A DNA stretch of 64,000 bases. It comes from Glebionis coronaria (Eukaryota; Streptophyta; Magnoliopsida; Asterales; Asteraceae). Every line of letters begins with the position of its first letter. Positions within the stretch are counted from its first letter, which is position 1. The notes under the pieces are model-generated. The model had not been told where the DNA came from. It saw only the letters and a program-made list of their open reading frames with translations, and did not search any database. Below, one piece after another: positions 46,101-57,125 of this stretch. The stretch lies in contig CM046881.1 in NCBI GenBank assembly GCA_025667525.1, forward strand, positions 24,315,580 through 24,379,579, in the 5' to 3' direction. A program made the position numbers and the translations under genes.

Positions 46101-49100
46101 CGACTGAACATGATAAAAAACTGATGAAAATCGACCATAAACAGCCAAAACATTGTCGTAACCGGCTGAAATCATCCAAACATAAGAAAAAACATCTAAA
46201 TTTATTTCTAGTCCATATGGAGCACATAAAAACCGGTCAAAATGTTTTCGCCCAGATTCTAGATGGATGAAACACGTATATGTGTTTTCTTTGTTTAGTT
46301 TTGGTCGTGTTTTACCATGTATAATAGTTGGCCAGCTATTATTTGAGGTAGTTGAGAATGCACTAGACAAAGAGCATCTCGACGACACATTATAATATAA
46401 AGGTCAAGATATGAGTGTGGTCTAACAACACGTTGTGTTATTTGACAAAGAAAACAATGATGTTGTTTATCCTTTTGAAGCCTACACAGGTGAATAATAT
46501 ACCAAAAAAGGACAAGTATTTTTTGACATTTCATGTAGGAGGATCATGCTTCTGTATTATATGACTCTGAAATATTTGATTCCATATTTTATTCTATTTA
46601 AACTGAGACCCATCAAGAAATAGAGTGCCAAACATAATCGCTAACCTATAAAAACAAATTTAGATTGGAATTATCTGACAACGTGGACTGCAACAAAATC
46701 GTCATAACATGTGATACATGACTCTGTTTCAAGACCACAACTAAGAAAATGGATCCTTGAAATAAGGATTAATTTTATCTAGGCAAACATTGGTCAAATG
46801 CGACTGAACATGATAAAAAACTGATGAAAATCGACCATAAATAGCCAAAACATTATCGTAACCGGCTGAAATCATCCAAACATAAGAAAAAACATCTAAA
46901 CTTATTTCTAGTCCATATAGAGCACATAGAAACTGGTCAAAATGTTTTCGCCCAGATTCTAGATGGATGAAACACGTATATGTATTTTCTTTGTTTAGTT
47001 TTGGTCGTGTTTTACCTAGTATAAAAGTTGGTCAGCTATTATTTGAGGTAGTTGAGAATGCACTAGACAAAGAGCATCTCGATGATACATTATAATATAA
47101 AGGTCAAGATATGAGTGTGGTCTAACAACACGTTGTGTTATTTGACCAAGAAAACAATGATATTATTTATCCTTGTGAAGCCTACACAGGTGAATAATAT
47201 ACAAAAAAAGGACAAGTATTTTTTGACATTTCATGTAGGAGGATCATGCTTCTGTATTATATGACTGTAAAATATTTGATTCCATATTTAATTCTATTTA
47301 AATTGAGACCCGTCAAGAAATAGAGTGCCAAACATAATCTCTAACATACAAAAACATATTTAGATTGAAATTATATGACAACGTGGGCTGCATTAAAATA
47401 GTCATAACATGTGATACATTGTCGTAACCGGCTAAAACATTGTCGTAACCGGCTAAAATCATCCAAACATAAGAAAAAACATCTTAATTTATTTCTAGTC
47501 CATATGGACCACATAGAAATTGGTCAAAATGTTTTCGCCCGGATTCTAGATGGATGAAACACGTATATGTATTTTCTTTGTTTAGTTTTGGTCGTGTTTT
47601 ACCTAGTATAAAAGTTGGTCAGCTAGTATTTGAGGTAGTTGAGAATGCACTAGACAAAGAGCATCTCGACAACACATTATAATATAAAGGTCATGATATG
47701 AGTGTGGTCTAACAACACGTTGTGTTATTTGACCAAGAAAACAATGATATTGTTTATCTTGTGAAGCCTACACATGTGAATAATATACAAAAAAGAACAA
47801 GTATTTTTGACATTTCATGTCGGAGGATCATGCTTCTATATTATATGACTCAAAAATATTTGATTCCATATTTTATTCTATAAAAACAGATTTAGATTGA
47901 AATTATCTGACAACGTGGAATGCAACAAAATCGTCATAACATGTGATACATGACTCCGTTTCAAGACCACAACTAAGAAAATGGATCCTTGAAATAAGGA
48001 TTTTTTTATCTAGGCAACATTGGTCAAAAGCGACTAAACATGATAAAAAACTGATTAAAATCGACCATAAACAACCAAAACATTGCTGTAACCGGCTGAA
48101 ATCATCCAAACCTAAGAAAAAACCACTAAATTTATTTCTAATCCATTTGGACCACATAGAAACCGGTCAAAATGTTTTCGCCCAGATTCTAGATGGATGA
48201 AACACGTAGATGTATTTTCTTTGTTTAGTTTTGGTCGTGTTTTACCTAGTATAAAAGTTGGTCAGCTATTATTTGAGGTAGTTGAGAATGCAATAGACAA
48301 AGAGCATCTCGACAACACATTATAATATAAAGGTCAAGATATGAGTGTGGTCTAACAACACATTGTGTTATTTGACCAAGAAAAAAATGATATTGTTTAT
48401 CCTTGTGAAGCCTACACAGGTGAATAATATACAAAAAAAGGACAAGTATTTTTTGACATTTCATGTAGGAGGATCATGCTTCCGTATTATATGACTCTGA
48501 AATATTTGACTCCATATTTGATTCTATTTAAACTAAGACCCATCAAGAAATAGAGTGCCAAGCATAATCGCTAACATATAAAAACAGATTTAGATTGAAA
48601 TTATCTGACAACGTGGACTGCATCAAAATCGTCATAACATGTGATACATCACTCTGTTTCAAGACCACAACTAAGAAAATGGATCCTTGAAATAATGATT
48701 ATTTTTGTCCTGGCAAACATTGGTCAAAAGAGACTAAACATGATAAAAAAACTGATTAAAATCGACCATAAACAGCCAAAACATTGCTGTAACCGGCTGA
48801 AATCATCCAAACCTAAGAAAAAACCACTAAATTTATTTCTAGTCCATATGGACCACATAGAAACCGTTCAAAAAAATTTCGCCCGATTTCTAGATGGATG
48901 AAACACGTATATGTATTTTCTTTGTTTAGTTTTGGTCATGTTTTACCTAGTATAAAAGTTGGTCAGCTATTATTTGAGGTAGTTGAGAATGCACTAGACA
49001 AAGAGCATCTCGACGACACATTATAATATAAAGGTCAAGATATAAGTGTGGTCTAATAACATGTTGTATTATTTTACCAAGAAAACAATGATATTGTTCA

Positions 49101-49221
49101 TCCTTGTGAAGCCTACACAGGTGAATAATATACAAAAAAAGGATAAGTATTTTTTGGACATTTCATGTTGGAGGATCATGCTTCTGTATTATATGACTCT
49201 AAAATATTTGATTCCATATTT
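43141..49221 (+). repeat. ~700-bp satellite array, end of unit 11 and units 12-20
   Basis: Resumes in register after the copia element. Unit starts: 43508, 44209, 44908, 45608, 46308, 47008, 47595, 48238 and 48939. Steps are 699-701 bp except 587 bp (unit 17, internal deletion near 47420 with a short CGTAACCGGCTAAAA duplication) and 643 bp (unit 18, deletion near 47880). Units 14/16 and 15/17 are pairwise more alike. The last unit is cut by a copia insertion (TSD GATTC at 49222-49226). Confidence 0.92.
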
Positions 49222-49226
49222 GATTC

Positions 49227-50502
49227 TGTTAGTGCAATAATGACTAAAAACGTTACTTGCATTTTTCGGTCTCGCTTAGTTTTGATTACGACAATATGTA
49301 AAAACAAGCATTTACGACAACAACGAAAAACGAATTCTTGAGTTCAAGTATTTTTCATTTTACCCATTTTCACTTAAGGTATGGATAAACAAGTACTAAC
49401 CTTAATCAAGTGATCAAGTGATTTAATCTTTTCTTAAAACTCACTTTTTATTAAATGTGACAAGTTTTTATTAAACTTTATTTTTAAGAAAATGTTTTAT
49501 TAAATTAATTATTTGAAATTTGAAAATGGCATATTCTTATTCTGTTAAGAATATCCTTTTAGTATATTTATTATACCCAGATAAGACCTCCACCACTAAA
49601 GGACAAAAAGGAGCGGAGTCTAGTCCGGCGGTACCTTAGCGCCTAGGCGGTACCTTATCGATAAGGTACCGCGGGCTATGATAAGGTACCGCAGGCAGAT
49701 ATAGTCGTTGGCTCCTTTATCCTTTAAATAGTGGACCATTCTCAGCTTTTCACCTCACCTCTTTTGCACATTTATTTCCAGATTCAAACCCCTTCTTTAA
49801 TCACTCAAATCTTTGATCATTTGTTTGATTATTACTTGTTTAAGAAGTGAATCTTGTTCTTCCATCCCTTCCTCTCCAAGTGCAAAGAGAAGAACACTAT
49901 CCTAGTGAAGTGTTGAGTCCACCACCAAAGATCCATTGAAGATCAAATTTTATATACTTGTAGTTGTGTCATAGTTGTGAAGATCCAAGTAGTTGTGTCT
50001 ATTTGGAAGTTGTGTATGTACTAAGTATAGTTGTGTAGATTGGTCCAAGCTACGATTAGGGCTCGACTTTTAGCTTAGAGTCGGAAATTGGTTAAGCGAC
50101 GTGTACGGTTTTCTCCACCATAAGGAGCTTGTTGTGTAGTGAACTCTCGAGTAAGGAGTACTCGAGGAGTGGAGTAGGAACGAGGAGTGAGCTTCGTTGC
50201 CAAACCACTATAAATCCTTGGTGTTCGGTTTGATCTTTCTTTACCCTTAACTCTTTACATTCTTTATTCTTTTTGCATATACATGTGTTAGTATTAGATT
50301 AGCTACACTATCATTCTTTATTCTTTGTGGATATATTTTTGTTAGTATTAGTTTAGCTACACTATCATTGTTCATATTGTGCATAAGAAGATTTCACATA
50401 TTTCCTCAAGCCTAAGTTTTTGGAAAAAGGATTTTTTGGAAACCATATTTTAACAAGTAAATATAAGAAACTATTCAACCCCCCCCCCTTCTAGTTTCTA
50501 CA
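49227..50502 (+). repeat. 5' LTR (1276 bp)
   Basis: TGTTAGTGC start to TTTCTACA end, preceded by a poly-C run. Holds the GGTACC module (49630-49690) and a TTTAAATAG TATA-like box at about 49723. Confidence 0.95.
49630..49692 (+). promoter_or_regulatory. Four-site GGTACC module (5' LTR)
   Basis: GGTACC at 49630, 49649, 49665 and 49685. The outer context is GCGGTACCTTA for the first two and TAAGGTACCGC for the last two, so the module is an inverted arrangement around CCTTATCGATAAGG. Spacings are 19, 16 and 20 bp. Lies about 30-40 bp upstream of a TATA-like box. Confidence 0.75.
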
Positions 50503-50504
50503 AT

Positions 50505-50516
50505 TGGTATCAGAGC
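50505..50516 (+). other. Primer-binding site (initiator-Met tRNA)
   Basis: TGGTATCAGAGC two bases after the LTR, a full match to the initiator-Met PBS used by most plant copia elements. Confidence 0.92.
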
Positions 50517-50569
50517 AGACTGCTCAAGATTTTTTAAAGTATATTGTATTTTAAAACTTGAATCGATCT

Positions 50570-52482
50570 ATGTATTCCAACAAGTACCTAGAAGGGCAAT
50601 CTATGCAAAGACCACCACTTTTTGAAACCGATAGTTTTATTTATTGGAAAAATAGATTTGAAACTTATGTGAAATCAAAAGATTTAGATCTTTGGCATGT
50701 TATTACCAATGGTGATTTCTTACCCTTTCAATTTAATGAAGTTTCTAAAACAAAAGAATTAGTCACTTTTGACAAAGCTAATGATGATACTAAAAAGAAA
50801 CTTTCAAAAAATAATGAGGCTAAAATTGTGATTTATAATGCTTTTCCTAAGAAAGAGTATGAAAGAATTTTTATGTGTGAAACCGCTAAAGATATTTGGA
50901 ACACTCTTTTAGTAACCCACCAAGGTAATAGCCAAGTCAAAGAAAGTAAAATCGATCTTCTTGTCCAATAATATGAACAATTTGTCATCTTAGAAGATGA
51001 AACTATTGATAGTGCATTTGCTAGGTTTAACACCATTATTACTAGTCTAAAAGCACTTGATGAAGGTTTTTCTAGCAAGAACAATGTTAGGAAGTTTCTA
51101 AGGGCCTTACATCCAAAGTGGAGAGAAAAAGTCACGGCTATTGAAGAGTCGAAAGATCTCTCAACTTTATCACTCGATGAACTCATAGGAAACTTGAAGG
51201 TTCATGAGATGATAATTTTGAAGGACTCGGAATTAGTAAAAACCAAGAGTGAAAGGAAATCTCTTGCACTTAAAGCCAAGAAGGCACAAAGTGACCGTGA
51301 TAGTTCCTCGGAAAGTGATGACGAGAAGTATGCATTGGCGGTGAGAGATTCAAGAAGTTCTTCAAGAGACGAGGTCAACACGTTAGGCAACCAAACTATG
51401 ACAAGAAACCATTGTTAAAGAATCGGTTTGTCAAGAACGAAAAAGGTGATAGGAATTGCTTTAGATGTGGTGATCCAAATCACTTCATTGGTGATTGTCC
51501 AAAGCCTGCTCGTGATAAGAACCACACGGCATTCGTTAGTGGCGCTTAGAGCGATAGCGGTGAAGATGATGATGACAACCCCAAAGAGGAGAAATGTCTT
51601 ATGGCTCACACTTCTAAAGAGGTACATTCCGAAACCGAATATTATAGCAATGATAGTTCCACTTTAGATGATATTGAATTTGAAGGCAAATATGATAGCT
51701 TACACAAACTTAGTCTTAAATTCATAGAAAAGAATAAAACGTTAAAATCAACCAAAACTAAGCTTGAAAATGAGATCAATGAACTTAGGGAGAAATTGGC
51801 TAAACTTGAGAAAAACAAAGAGGTTGATTTAGGTTGCTTAAGTTGTGAGAAACTTAGATTAGAGAATGATGATCTCAAGAGCACCTCCATTAAATTGGAA
51901 AAGTTCATGAAAGGTACTAGTTCTCTTGATGATATGTTAAACAAACAAGTTCATTCTAAGGAAAAACTTGGTCTAGGTTTTAACTCAAATGAAGCCTCAA
52001 CTAGTGAACCAAAACAAGTCAGCTTTTCACAGAAAACACCCTCTGGACGCGGTTCCACATTGTATGGCGCGGTTCCTTATCACTATGGAACCGCGGCCAT
52101 AGATAAGGTATCGCGGCCAGAAGTTGAGTTTTGTGAAAATTCTGAACTTTCTGAAAAATCCAAGTTAAATGAAAAACCACATCTTACTGTTAATAAGGTT
52201 CAATTACCCATACTTGACGACAATGCTATTGGTAAGTTCTATAAGCCGTTAAGTAAACATATCATGGGAAATAGAAGTTTATCTAGACTATCTTCTACTC
52301 CACCTAGAGTACGAAATGAGTCTAAGCCTAGAAGTAGAACGACAACGCCTACAAGAGATAATCAAAACAACTCGCGACCTAGAAGTAAAACTCCAACACC
52401 TAGAAGGAATAATAATAACTCTAAACCTAAATCAAACACACCTAGGAGAAGTAATGAACAACAAAATGGTTACATGAATTAA
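50570..52482 (+). pseudogene. gag: copia gag with CCHC knuckle (broken)
   Basis: ATG at 50570. UBN2-type domain (PPLFETDSFIYWKNRFETYV to NTLLVTHQGNSQVKESKIDLLVQ), in-frame TAA at 50969-50971, continuing in the same frame to about 51350, where a frameshift occurs. The next frame shows the knuckle CFRCGDPNHFIGDC (about 51462-51503), an in-frame TAG near 51547, then a coiled-coil stretch (KTKLENEINELREKLAKLEKN) and a basic S/P/R/N tail (SRTTTPTRDNQNNSRPRSKTPTPRR). Part of the region after the coil (52051-52112) is the GGNNCC module, translated as RGSTLYGAVPYHYG. Would package element RNA. Confidence 0.85.
52051..52112 (+). repeat. Four-site GGNNCC module inside gag
   Basis: GGTTCC at 52051 and 52071, GGAACC at 52087, GGTATC at 52107, spacing 20, 16 and 20 bp. 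The orientation pattern (two GCGG-first, two CGCGG-last) is the same as in the LTR module, with divergent bases. Confidence 0.75.
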
Positions 52483-52631
52483 TACCCTCCTCCATTTTGT
52501 TCTCCATGTGGAATCCCCTCCTCGTTCATGCATCCCAACCAAATGCAAGGGATGTTTGGAACTAACAATTTTGGACCCATGAGATATTGGGGACCAAATG
52601 TTTGATCTTGTGTGTTGTTACCTAGATATGC

Positions 52632-53810
52632 TTGGGAATTGATTTGGAGACTGATGAGTGGATTAAGGATAGTGGATGTTCTAAACACATGACGGGTAAT
52701 CGAAGTTTGTTCTCGCATTACAAAGCATATGATGAAGGTAACGTCACATTCGCTAGTAGTCTACGTGGTAATATCATTGGCAAAGGTACGGTTTCTCTTG
52801 ACTCCATGACGATTGAAAATGTTGAGCACGTAGATAACTTAGGTTTTAACCTTTTAAGTATAGGTCAAATTTGTGATAATAAGTGTAAGGTCATCTTTTC
52901 GGAACATGACAGTGAAATCGTAAAAGATGGAAAAGTCATTGGAAAAGGTGTTAGAAAGCATTGGCTTTATGTCATGAAGGTTAATAAGAAGTCAAAAGAC
53001 AACATATGTCTTGCGACTATAGATGATAGTTCTACTCTTTGGCATAGGAGATTAGGTCATGCTAATATGCGTTTAATTCAATCTTTACTCTCTAAGGAGT
53101 TGGTAAGACACCTCCCCAAGATTAAGTTTGATAGTCACTTTTGTGATGCTTGCAAAGTTGGAAAGCAAGTTCACTCAAGTCACAAGGCCAAGAATTTGTT
53201 TTCGACCTCTCGGTGCTTAGAGCTCCTACATATGGATCTCTTTGGACCTTCCGCCATACGGAGTTATGGAGGTAACCTTTATACCCTAGTTATTGTTGAT
53301 GACTATTCTAGATTCACTTGGACTAGATTTTTGGCATCTAAGAATGAAACTTTCGATCACTTCGAAATCTTTAGTCGAAGAATTCAAAATCAACTAGGAT
53401 GTTCAATTGTTTCTATTAGGACGGATCATGGTAGGGAATTTGATAATGAAGTGCAATTTGGTGCCTTTTGTGAAGCTCATGGTATTACCCATAACTTCTC
53501 GGCTCCTCTCACTCCACAATCAAATGGGGTAGTTGAAAGGAAGAATAGGACTCTCCAAGAGATGAGTAGGACGATGTTAAACGAGCAATCTTTGCCTCAA
53601 AAGTTTTGGTGCAATGCTGTGGATACATCGACTTATATTCTCAACCGAATTCTTATTCGACCTTTCCTAGTAAAGACCCCCTATGAGATTCTTAAAGGTA
53701 AGAAACCCTCATTAGAATATTTTAGGGTGTTTGGAAGCAAGTGCTTTATCCTCAACACCAAAGACTACCTTACCAAGTTTGACCCAAAGTCTTACAAAGG
53801 TATCCATTAA
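52632..53810 (+). pseudogene. pol: copia protease and integrase (stop at 53808)
   Basis: Protease signature KDSGCSKHMTG (about residue 14), then the GAG-pre-integrase region LWHRRLGHANMRL to SHFCDACKVGKQ and the integrase core with LVIVDDYSRFTWT, IRTDHGREF and PQSNGVVERKNRT, catalytic triad intact. The Asn usual after the second Asp is His. An in-frame TAA at 53808-53810 ends it; the same frame continues (GYSQTSKAYIV) to RT. Confidence 0.9.
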
Positions 53811-55653
53811 GGTTATTCTCAAACTAGTAAGGCCTACATAGTCCTAAATAGAACCTCAGGGGTTATTGAAGAATCACTCAACGTAACCTTTGATGAAACC
53901 CCTCCTTCACCCAAGACACCACCATTGGTTGATGATTACTTGGATGAATTAGAAGCAGTTAAAGCCAAAGAGGTTAGAAAAATAGGAGTTGAAGACCTTA
54001 GTGTTGAAAAGGAAGTAAACATTAAGGAGTCTAGGGATCATACTCTCAATAATGTCATTGGTGACTTAAATCAAAGGACCCTAAGATCTCAAGTCCAAAA
54101 CCAAGGCAACTTCTTTTGTTTTGTCTCCTTGATTGAACCAAAGAATGTTAAAGAAGCTTTGACGGATGAGAGTTGGGTCATTGTGATTCAAGAAGAATTG
54201 AATCAATTCGTTGCCAATGATGTTTGGGAACTTGTTTCTCCACCTAGAAGTTCTACCGTTATAGGAACCAAATGGGTATTTAGGAATAAGCTAGATGAGA
54301 ATGGTGTTGTGTCTCGTAACAAGGCTAGACTTGTAGCTCAAGGCTATAATCAACAAGAAGGGATTGATTATGACGAGACATATGCACCGGTAGCTAGATT
54401 AGAATCAATTAGAATCCTTTTAGCCTACGCTTGTGCCTTAGATATTAAGCTTCAACAAATGGATGTAAAGAGTGCATTTCTTAACGGTTTGATCAATGAG
54501 GAGGTATATGTGGCTCAACCTCCCGGCTTCATTGATTTTGAGAAACCGGACTATGTTTACAAGCTTAAGAAAGCACTTTATGGACTCAAACAAGCACCCA
54601 AAGCTTGGTATGATAGACTTAAAGCGTTTCTTGTTAAACATGAGTATACCATGGGAATGGTAGACAATACACTCTTTACAAAGAAGAAAGGTCCTCACCT
54701 CATAATCGTACAAATATATGTTGATGACATTATATTTGGCTCAACTTGTCAAGAATTGTGTGATGACTTTGCCAAAATCATGCATGATGAGTTTGAAATG
54801 AGTATGATGGGAGAACTTAATTTCTTTTTAGGACTCCAAATTAAACAAATGGACGATGGTATTTTCTTTAGTCAATCTAAGTACGCTAAAGAAATTTGGA
54901 TTAGAAGAATCTAGACCAATGAAGACCCCTATGGCCTCGGATACTAAACTCACCGTAGATGATGATTGTGAGTCGGTAGACAACACCAAATATAGAGGTA
55001 CGATTGGCAGTTTGTTGTACCTAACGGCAAGTCGACCGGATATCATGTTTAGTGTTTTCCTTTGTGCTTGCTTCCAAGAGGCTCCCAAAACCTCTCACCT
55101 TGAAGCGGTTAAGCGTATCTTCCGATACATTAAAGGCACTATACATTTAGGATTATGGTATCCTAAAGGGACCGGCGTAGAAACCATTCTCTACGCGGAC
55201 TCGGATCATGCGGGAGACTATGTGGACCGGAAAAGCACTAGTGGGGTTTGTACCTTCATGGGTTGTTGATTAACTTCTTGGTTCTCCAAGAAACAAACCG
55301 CTCTTGCGATATCCACCACGGAAGCCAAGTATGTGAGTGTCGGAAAAGCATGCCAACAAGCTCTATGGATGAAGCAAGCGCTTGTTGATTACGGGATTTC
55401 TCTTGATGATGTTCCCATCATGTGCGATAATAAAGGCGCTATATACCTAAGCAAGAATCCCGTGCAACATCCGCGAATCAAAAACATAGAAATTAGACAC
55501 CATTTCCTTAGGGATAATGTTCAAAAGGGGAACACTACTATTGAAAAGGTGCCCTCCGAGGACAACTTAGCCGATATCTTCACTAAGCCACTTAAGAGGG
55601 AACCTTTTAATTACTTGCGTCTAGGTCTAGGATTAATGGAACATCTTCCTTAA
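53811..55653 (+). pseudogene. pol: copia reverse transcriptase-RNase H (broken)
   Basis: RT in the same frame as integrase to 54914: [61 protein letters not shown] and the catalytic [11 protein letters not shown] frameshift near 54890 enters the RNase H frame: LYADSDHAGDY, STTEAKYVSVG (about 55315-55345) and the end block DIFTKPLKREPF, with an in-frame TGA at 55267-55269. Ends at 55653. Confidence 0.9.
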
Positions 55654-56337
55654 ATTCTTTTCCTCTTGTGTGTTTTCTATTACCACTTTGAGTCCTTGAG
55701 TCTTTTAAAATCCTTTTCAAAAATCTTCTCCTCTCATTTTCAAAACTCTCAAAGTCTCTTTCGAAAATGGTGGAGAAATTCGTTTGACATTGTTAATTCA
55801 ATCTAAAAAGGATTTTTCATAGATTCTCGCTATTAATGTAGAGCTTACATAATTCATATGTATGATTCTCTCAAACATAGCAAGAACAAGATTGAATCAT
55901 GGAGGATCATTGTGTCATGACTTAAGGTCTTGTCTTACACACCTCCTACATTGATTCTTTTTTAATCCATGTAGTTTCGTCAAATCTCTATTTGGTAAGT
56001 TTGCATATGTTTTCTTTGTCTATCTTTGCTTTTAAGCACATCCCTATGATAAGTTAGACTAGAAAAATAAGATTTGCTGAAAAATCTTTCTCCAAACACC
56101 AAACCCTGCTTCTTCAGGCGGTTCCATATGTGAACCGCGGTACCTTATTGATAAGGTACCGCCACCATAGATAAGGAACCGCCTACAGTGGCCTTCCTTT
56201 TTCGGGTTTTTGTCTGAAACTCCAGATTTGCTCCAACTTTTTTGAGAATCTTTGTTTCAAACCCTTTGACCACCCCAAAAATACCCTAAGCCTTCCCTAT
56301 TTAAACCATAAGCATTTTGCATTACTTCACATCCAAA
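55654..56337 (+). other. 3' region of the copia element, upstream of small ORF
   Basis: No gene. It contains the third GGNNCC module (56120-56180), and CTATTTAAACC at about 56298, a TATA-like site 40 bp before the small ORF. Confidence 0.55.
56120..56182 (+). promoter_or_regulatory. Four-site GGNNCC module (3' region)
   Basis: GGTTCC at 56120, GGTACC at 56139 and 56155, GGAACC at 56175, spacing 19, 16 and 20 bp, same orientation order as the LTR module. Lies about 115 bp upstream of a TATA-like box and 155 bp upstream of the small ORF. Confidence 0.75.
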
Positions 56338-56682
56338 ATGTCTTATTCTCCCAATGAAAGCCTTGAATCTCCTCCATTTTCTCCAATTGCTTTCAATCCA
56401 AACCCACCCAAGATCACTCTTAATCACATTTCTCCTACCAAGAATGTTGATTGTGGAACTTCCTTTCTTCCACAAACACCCTTTAGTGTTCTTCCTCCTT
56501 CTCTTGATAATGTCATGCACCATGGAACATATTGTCATTGTTGTCAATATCAACATCTTGCTATGGCACACATCTATGAGGAGTTGAGCTACATCAAGAT
56601 CAAGCCTCCTCTTCACTTTGATTATGAGATCTCCAACAAGCCACCACCACCACCCTCTGCTATTACCTTGTCTTTCATATAA
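56338..56682 (+). CDS. Small ORF in copia 3' region (unknown protein, 114 aa)
   Basis: ATG at 56338 (CCAAAATGTC) to a stop at 56682, intact. Rich in S, P, N and H, with a CHCC motif (HHGTYCHCCQYQHL) and a terminal poly-proline. No known domain is recognised and coding status is uncertain. Its position after a GGNNCC module and a TATA-like box is similar to that of ORF3 in the element at 31275-43135, but the proteins are not alike. Confidence 0.35.
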   Translation: MSYSPNESLESPPFSPIAFNPNPPKITLNHISPTKNVDCGTSFLPQTPFSVLPPSLDNVMHHGTYCHCCQYQHLAMAHIYEELSYIKIKPPLHFDYEISNKPPPPPSAITLSFI

Positions 56683-57125
56683 GGATTGATTGCTTATCCT
56701 CAAGACACTAAATTCAAGCAAATCTTAGGATTCTAGAATAACTAGGATTAGATTTATGCTTTTGGCTTGTTTCTTTTTCCATACTTCTTTGTATGATGTT
56801 CCTTTAGTAACCTATCTTGGATCTTTGTCTTTGTGTTTTCTTCTCTTTTAATTTTCTTTATGTGACCTATTGCTATATATTGTTGGTTGTTTCTTTTGTT
56901 CAACTAACCCTTCTATGTAGCTTGTCACCATATCTCGATTCCCCGGTGCCCCAAGCTAGGGGGAGTAAGCACCAAGGGGGAGTCTTTGCAAAGTCTGTTT
57001 CTTCAACACCGGCTTACGCAACCTTTTTGCTTCGACAAAGGGGGAGAAATGAATAAACTCGTCTTCGAAAATCTTGTTTTTGTGTGATTGAGTTTATGTA
57101 TTGTCGGAATCAAAAAGGGGGAGAT
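56683..57125 (+). other. Multiple polypurine tracts before 3' LTR
   Basis: AGGGGGAG-type tracts at about 56958, 56974, 57038 and 57114-57125. The last (AAAAAGGGGGAGAT) lies next to the LTR and is the functional PPT; the others are the repeated tracts associated with Sireviruses. Confidence 0.75.

Noticed and set aside
50479..50489. Poly-C tract at the LTR end as a G-quadruplex
   Set aside because: A single short run cannot form a four-stranded structure; more likely a slippage-prone homopolymer.
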